From contig JBFXIU010000128.1 of NCBI GenBank assembly GCA_050175615.1, positions 1 through 9,400 of the forward strand: a stretch of 9,400 bases of DNA. The letters run 5' to 3'. Shown here in pieces: positions 5,798 through 9,400 of the stretch. The DNA comes from CAYXXZ01 sp050175615. GTDB lineage: Bacteria > Pseudomonadota > Gammaproteobacteria > Pseudomonadales > Porticoccaceae. The notes beneath the pieces were generated by a model, which was given only the letters and a program-made list of their open reading frames with translations, was not told the DNA's origin and did not search any database. Made by a program: the position numbers and the translations under genes. The first letter of the stretch is position 1; each line of letters opens with the position of its first letter.

Positions 5798-6295
5798 GTG
5801 AAAACTGCGTCTGCTCCGCCGCCCGGTGCTGGTGATCTCATCTTCTGCTTTGGCAGGGTGATGGCGGTTTTTTGTTGCATGCTTTTAGTTTCGGCCACAA
5901 CCCTTGCCGAACCCCTTGACGATCTGTTTTTGCCCTCAGAACTGAAAGTGCAGAAAAACAGCCAGGTTATGTCTTTTACTACCCTCAGCAATGAAGACCT
6001 GGCCACCCGCGCCCATCAATTGCGCGACTCGAATATCAGCCCCTCTCAGCGCGCTCTGAACTATCAGTGGCTGTCCCAGGAATCCGGCAATGAAGAAGCT
6101 GTCAATGGCTCAAAGGCGCTATCAAAGCTCGCCGAAAGACAGCTCAAAGCCTACCTGGACGAAAAAGAGGGTACCATCTGGCTCAAGGAAAAACTGATGC
6201 CTGACACTGATGGCAGGGGTTTTATCAAAAGTGTGGATTACGATCTCAAACTGAGGTCAAACCAGTTCGTCATCGGCCTAAGCTACGAATTCTGA
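5798..6295 (+). CDS. Small exported protein with outer-membrane-barrel-like C-terminus, unknown function
   Basis: I do not recognise a family for this 165-residue protein. The chosen start is GTG at 5798, with AAGGGA eight bases upstream (5784-5789); it gives a lysine and an arginine (R20) ahead of a hydrophobic stretch (about 21-36) ending in a likely signal-peptidase I site after TTLA (A37). An ATG at 5861 (residue 22) is possible but would leave no basic residue in the signal peptide. The mature part begins EPLDDLF; residues about 62-125 look helical and charged. The last 25 or so residues alternate polar and hydrophobic in two strand-like stretches and end FVIGLSYEF, the kind of aromatic-terminated strand recognised by the Bam machinery. 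It is too short to be a full barrel, so it may be periplasmic or outer-membrane associated. A paired RDD-protein gene follows 33 bases later. Confidence 0.75.
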   Translation: MKTASAPPPGAGDLIFCFGRVMAVFCCMLLVSATTLAEPLDDLFLPSELKVQKNSQVMSFTTLSNEDLATRAHQLRDSNISPSQRALNYQWLSQESGNEEAVNGSKALSKLAERQLKAYLDEKEGTIWLKEKLMPDTDGRGFIKSVDYDLKLRSNQFVIGLSYEF

Positions 6296-6302
6296 TCGTT
6301 TC

Positions 6303-6311
6303 TGGTAGAAT
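6303..6311 (+). promoter_or_regulatory. Possible extended -10 promoter for the RDD-family gene
   Basis: TGGTAGAAT matches TGnTAnAAT, an extended -10 that can work without a strong -35; none is visible 16-18 bases upstream, inside the end of the preceding gene. A start near 6318 would leave only about 11 bases before ATG 6329 or 26 before ATG 6344, the latter being more normal. Confidence 0.35.
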
Positions 6312-6328
6312 CGCCACACCCTTTTCCA

Positions 6329-6841
6329 ATGCGCTTTCTGCCGATGCAAGATCCCCACCCCCAGTCCTCCCATCTCCCCAATGCCGGCCTTGTGCGGCGA
6401 CTGATGGCGCTCGTTTATGACGGCCTGCTGTTACTCGGGGTTGCCTTTGCCTACGGCGTGCTGGTGTGGATTATCCGCAAACTGGGGGGCGACAATGCCA
6501 TGGAAGCTCTCACGGGAATTGCCGCCTATCTGCAGTTGCTGGGATTGTGGCTGGTATTGGCGGGATACTATGTCTTGTGCTGGCGAAAAAGAGGGCAGAC
6601 TCTGGGCATGAAATCCTGGCGCTTGCGCCTGCAAACCCCGGATGGCCACTATATCGACGCACCCACTGCCTGGCTGAGATGCATACTCGCACCTCTGTCA
6701 GCTCTACCCCTGGGACTGGGCTACCTGTGGTGTCAGTTTGGTAAATCCCGCAGTTGCTGGCACGACATCTGGACCCAAAGTCGCGTGGTTGTACTGCCAA
6801 AGGATCGGAACAAGCGCTCCCCATCGACGACACCGGGGTAG
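6329..6841 (+). CDS. RDD-family inner-membrane protein
   Basis: A 170-residue membrane protein of the RDD family, named for one conserved arginine and two aspartates. Most members have no assigned reaction, though some have been linked to ion or sodium/proton exchange. Visible here are RRLMALVYD (residues 23-31, with the R and first D), a hydrophobic segment at about 30-49, a second at about 63-84, the conserved loop RGQTLGMKSWRLRL with a following PDG, a third hydrophobic stretch at about 113-130, and the closing HDIWTQSRVVV carrying the last D. The start is either ATG 6329 or ATG 6344 (residue 6); neither has a clear Shine-Dalgarno, and conservation only begins around residue 20. It converges on lptG with seven bases between the stop codons. 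Family assignment is firm, function unknown. Confidence 0.88.
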   Translation: MRFLPMQDPHPQSSHLPNAGLVRRLMALVYDGLLLLGVAFAYGVLVWIIRKLGGDNAMEALTGIAAYLQLLGLWLVLAGYYVLCWRKRGQTLGMKSWRLRLQTPDGHYIDAPTAWLRCILAPLSALPLGLGYLWCQFGKSRSCWHDIWTQSRVVVLPKDRNKRSPSTTPG

Positions 6842-6848
6842 CAAATCA

Positions 6849-7901
6849 TCACCCCACCCGCCGCAACAGCAGCAAGCCGATACAAATACTGACGGCAATG
6901 GGCAACAGCACGGCCCAAAAAGCGGGAAAACCATACACCAAACTCGCCGGCCCCAGCAGATCCTGACTGGTGCTGAAAATAATCCCCGTAACCACACCGG
7001 CAAAAATCCGCAACCCTGTGGTGGATTCCCGCAACGGGCCAAAGATAAAGGATACTGCGATAAGCACTAATGACAGGGTAGTCAGCGGTTGCAATGCTTT
7101 ATTCCAGAACGCCAGCCAATGAATCCCTGCGCTTTGCCCCTGCTGCTGAAGATAATTGGCATAGTGGTAAAGCTCGGATACCGCCAGCGATTCCGGCTCC
7201 ATGGATACCAGCCTGAGAAGCTGAGGAGACATTGTCGAATTCCATTCCCGCTGCGCAAATTGTTCCGCTTTGGTCTGTTGATCACCAAAATAGGTGACAA
7301 CCCCATCCCTTTCTAACCAGCCGCGCTCTGTGAAATTAGCCGATGCAGAAAAACTGGCGGATTGAAGTTCGGCATCCTTATCAAACTGATAGCGGGAAAC
7401 GCCAAAAAGATCACCACTGGGGAAAACCACGGAAACATGGATAAATTCATTGTTTTCCTTATTCCAAAAACCGCGACTGAGATCCTGTTTTCCCAATAGC
7501 ATGGCGCGGCGCCCCTCAGCCAGCTGGTCTGTATAGGGCACGGCATATTCTCCCAACAACACTGCGGCAACGATGAACAGCATGACCGGCCGCAGTACGA
7601 AGCCGATGATGCGCAACAGGGACACGCCGGCACTGCGCATTATCACCAGCTCGGTATTGCTGGCAAGCAAGCCCAGCCCCACCAAACAACCAATGAGTGC
7701 AGACAGGGGAATATTTTCGTAAATCCGGCGCGGCAGTGTGGTGGCCACATAAGCGAGGGCATCCACGAAACCATAATCCATTTTGATATCACTGGCTTCC
7801 TCGATAATCGCCGCGATCACATCAACGGCAAGCACCACCGACAGCACGGCAAGAATAGAGAAAAAAACTACTTTACTGACGTAGCGACTGAGGATTTTCA
7901 C
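6849..7901 (-). CDS. lptG: LptG, LPS export ABC transporter permease
   Basis: One of the two permease subunits of the LptB2FG complex, which lifts lipopolysaccharide from the inner membrane into the Lpt bridge using ATP hydrolysed by LptB. It is 350 residues, against about 360 in E. coli. The layout is three N-terminal membrane helices (about 12-33, 62-80 and 98-118), a cytoplasmic coupling segment NTELVIMRSAGVS (82-94) that contacts LptB, a periplasmic beta-jellyroll (about 125-260), and three C-terminal helices (about 270-290, 298-315 and 325-346). FIFGPLRES (285-293) and the GPASLVYGFP stretch are typical of LptG rather than LptF. The start is GTG, overlapping the lptF TGA as GTGA, so it is probably translated by coupling. 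LptB and the other Lpt proteins are not in this window. Confidence 0.95.
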   Translation of the reverse strand: MKILSRYVSKVVFFSILAVLSVVLAVDVIAAIIEEASDIKMDYGFVDALAYVATTLPRRIYENIPLSALIGCLVGLGLLASNTELVIMRSAGVSLLRIIGFVLRPVMLFIVAAVLLGEYAVPYTDQLAEGRRAMLLGKQDLSRGFWNKENNEFIHVSVVFPSGDLFGVSRYQFDKDAELQSASFSASANFTERGWLERDGVVTYFGDQQTKAEQFAQREWNSTMSPQLLRLVSMEPESLAVSELYHYANYLQQQGQSAGIHWLAFWNKALQPLTTLSLVLIAVSFIFGPLRESTTGLRIFAGVVTGIIFSTSQDLLGPASLVYGFPAFWAVLLPIAVSICIGLLLLRRVG

Positions 7902-8998
7902 TGTGCCACCACTACCTTTCGCAACCCGAGCCGCAACAGGCCACTATTGGATGCCACCAGAATTAACGCCAAGATAAAAAACACCAGGTGAACACCCAGC
8001 ATGGCAAACTCTGAATAAGTTGCGGCCTCTTCCACGGCTCCCCTGGCGCCATTGAGGGTAAGCAGATAAATCACATAGAGAACCACGGCGGGTAAAATTT
8101 TCGCAAAGCGCCCCTGCCGAGGATTGGTTTTACTGAGGGGCACCGCCAGCATTGCCACCACGAGAACCATTACCGGGAGCGACAGGCGCCACTGCAGCAT
8201 GGCTTTGTGCAGGGGATCATTTGAAGCCACCAGCGCCATGGTGGGCGTAGCCTCAACCTCGCTGGATCCTCCCAAATCCACCGCCTCAAGACGTTGGCCA
8301 AACTCGTCAAAACGGGTAAGCTGGAAATCCGCGCGACCTGGAATCCCCTGAATCCGCTGCCCGTCCTTGAGAACCAGATAACTCTCCCCAGTTTCCTCAG
8401 ATTTTCGGGAGAAACCATTTTTAGCAACGATGATCACCAAACCACTATCGTCATACTGATCCCCGGTCTGGGCGAGAAAGACATTTTTCAGGACGCCCTC
8501 GTCAGTGATTTCCTCCGTGTAGGTCACGCCCTTGTTGGCTCTCAGAGGGTAAAATTTTCCCTCCGTGAGGGTTTCGACTTCACCGCGCTGCTTCTGGGTT
8601 TCCACCAGCTGCTCCATGCGCGTGTAGCCGGCAGGACTGATGTAAAGGCTGAAAGCGGCCACCAGCACAGAAACCAAGAGCGCGACCAGCATGGTATAGG
8701 CAATCAGTCGTTTGTCGCTCATACCGCAGGCCTGGAGCACGGTCATTTCACTGTCGACATGGAGCTGCCCGTAGGCGAGGAGAATTGACAGGAAAAAAGC
8801 CAGTGGCAAAACCACCTCAAAAAAACCCGGCAGCCGAAAGGCGATCAGCGCAAGCAGCACCGTGGCATCGTACTTTCCTGATGCCGCCGCTGCCATGTAT
8901 TTGACGAAACGCGCGCTCACCACCACCAGCATGAGGACTGCGGTGACCCCCAGGGTGTTGGATAACAGGTTTCTGGCGAGATAGCGAAGTATAATCAC
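7898..8998 (-). CDS. lptF: LptF, LPS export ABC transporter permease
   Basis: Second permease subunit of LptB2FG, paired with LptG in extracting LPS from the inner membrane. From the chosen GTG at 8998 it is 366 residues, the same as I recall for E. coli LptF, and begins MIILRYLARNLLSN, matching the family's MII-RYL start. An ATG further upstream (9085) would add 29 unrelated residues before the membrane anchor and is rejected. Membrane helices lie at about 10-30, 47-76, 98-120, 272-290, 301-317 and 331-350. The coupling segment DSEMTVLQACGMS (82-94) faces LptB, a jellyroll occupies about 125-260, and the conserved NPRQGRF is at 292-298. AAGGA lies 11 bases before the GTG, a slightly long spacing. 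It is first in the lptF-lptG pair. Confidence 0.95.
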   Translation of the reverse strand: MIILRYLARNLLSNTLGVTAVLMLVVVSARFVKYMAAAASGKYDATVLLALIAFRLPGFFEVVLPLAFFLSILLAYGQLHVDSEMTVLQACGMSDKRLIAYTMLVALLVSVLVAAFSLYISPAGYTRMEQLVETQKQRGEVETLTEGKFYPLRANKGVTYTEEITDEGVLKNVFLAQTGDQYDDSGLVIIVAKNGFSRKSEETGESYLVLKDGQRIQGIPGRADFQLTRFDEFGQRLEAVDLGGSSEVEATPTMALVASNDPLHKAMLQWRLSLPVMVLVVAMLAVPLSKTNPRQGRFAKILPAVVLYVIYLLTLNGARGAVEEAATYSEFAMLGVHLVFFILALILVASNSGLLRLGLRKVVVAQ

Positions 8999-9073
8999 GA
9001 AGATATTCGTCCTTGCGCAACAATGATCGTCAGGCACTTGGTCTGCCTGCACGCATGGCTTAAACTGGGAGCC

Positions 9074-9102
9074 ATTATCCCGCAATTAACCGGCAATGTC
9101 TT
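9074..9102 (-). promoter_or_regulatory. Candidate lptFG promoter
   Basis: On the minus strand AAGACA (9102-9097, four of six matches to TTGACA) and GATAAT (9079-9074, five of six to TATAAT) are separated by exactly 17 bases. Transcription would start near 9067, leaving a leader of about 69 bases before lptF. The -10 overlaps an inverted repeat GGGA/TCCC (9067-9070 and 9078-9081). The -35 lies over the likely pepA ribosome-binding region, so the two divergent genes share this short control region. Confidence 0.5.
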
Positions 9103-9113
9103 GAGAGAAAAAC

Positions 9114-9400
9114 ATGGAATTTAAAGCCCGCCCATTCAACCCCGTCACACTAACCGCAGATTGCCTGGTGGTGGTAGTCCGTGCCAAGCCAGGCTCGGCG
9201 GTCGCTGATATCGATCAGGCTACTGGTGGCCTTATCACCTCTGCGGTCAAAGAGGGCGAACTGAAAAAATTTCTCAATACCTTCACCAGCTATCATCCAG
9301 CAGGGCTTGCGGCAAAGCGCCTCGTCGTCATCAGTAGCGGCGAACAGGATCTGAAACCCGGCCAGTTCAGTAAGCTCTGCGGAAAAATCATCGACTTGCT
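9114..9400 (+). CDS. pepA: PepA, leucyl aminopeptidase, N-terminal part only
   Basis: Start of a cytosol leucyl aminopeptidase (M17), a two-metal enzyme that removes N-terminal residues from peptides; E. coli PepA also binds DNA. Only the first 95 complete codons are present before the right edge, covering part of the N-terminal macro-like domain and none of the catalytic domain. Recognition rests on MEFKARPFNP, the strand CLVVVVRAKP, the segment ISSAVKEGEL-type (here GLITSAVKEGEL), and KRLVVISSGEQ, which follow the E. coli pattern, plus the strongly conserved position divergent from lptF-lptG. GAGAG at 9103-9107 lies six bases before the ATG. No good sigma-70 promoter for it stands out; TTGGTC (9038-9043) with TAAACT (9061-9066) is the best, at 17-base spacing. 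Confidence 0.9.
   Translation, partial: MEFKARPFNPVTLTADCLVVVVRAKPGSAVADIDQATGGLITSAVKEGELKKFLNTFTSYHPAGLAAKRLVVISSGEQDLKPGQFSKLCGKIIDL

Noticed and set aside
6835..6855. GGGGT/ACCCC hairpin between the RDD gene and lptG as a bidirectional terminator
   Set aside because: The stem is only 5 bp with an 11-base loop, and there is no T-run on either side.
8294..8788. Plus-strand open frame of 164 codons opposite lptF
   Set aside because: lptF is certain on the minus strand; this frame has no ribosome-binding site or family resemblance and is an antisense shadow.
8999..9085. Upstream ATG start for LptF
   Set aside because: It would add 29 residues with no membrane-protein character before the conserved start, and it covers the promoter region shared with pepA.

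Overview
The window is a chromosomal segment from a gammaproteobacterium. Every recognisable protein (UbiE, UbiJ, UbiB, separate HisI and HisE, TatA/B/C, LptF/LptG, PepA) resembles gammaproteobacterial families. The order ubiE-ubiJ-ubiB-hisI-hisE-tatA-tatB-tatC followed by a polyhydroxyalkanoate-region protein is a Pseudomonas-type or marine Cellvibrionales-type arrangement rather than an enteric one; enterics fuse HisI and HisE and keep them elsewhere. LptF/LptG imply a Gram-negative envelope with LPS, and the ubi genes imply a respiring, ubiquinone-using cell. I cannot name the genus.

Layout. Bases 1-250 hold no convincing gene. They can be folded into a compact multi-helix RNA (about 7-181) ending in a T-run, then a short palindrome and a possible promoter for ubiE. 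Bases 251-5342 are one tightly packed plus-strand gene train of eight genes. Gaps run from an 11-base overlap to 22 bases, with no internal terminator seen, so it is probably one operon. It joins three processes: ubiquinone biosynthesis (UbiE methylase, UbiJ lipid-binding accessory factor, UbiB kinase-like protein), histidine steps 2 and 3 (HisE pyrophosphohydrolase, HisI cyclohydrolase), and the twin-arginine translocase (TatA, TatB, TatC). A minus-strand gene for a small PHA-system protein (5344-5622) runs head-on into tatC with one base between them.

Divergent from it are two plus-strand genes: an unrecognised small exported protein (5798-6295) with an outer-membrane-barrel-like C-terminus, and an RDD-family membrane protein (6329-6841). 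Convergent with these is the minus-strand pair lptF-lptG (8998 down to 6849), the inner-membrane permease subunits of the LPS exporter, coupled by a GTGA overlap. Divergent from lptF is pepA (leucyl aminopeptidase), cut by the right edge.

Most of the window is ordinary housekeeping DNA. The points worth a second look are the candidate structured RNA before ubiE, the DCA triplet where UbiB normally has a DFG-like motif, a glutamine at the conserved intramembrane acidic position of TatC, and the small protein with a barrel-type end. I see no mobile element, CRISPR array, tRNA or rRNA, and no clear sign of a new multi-gene system.
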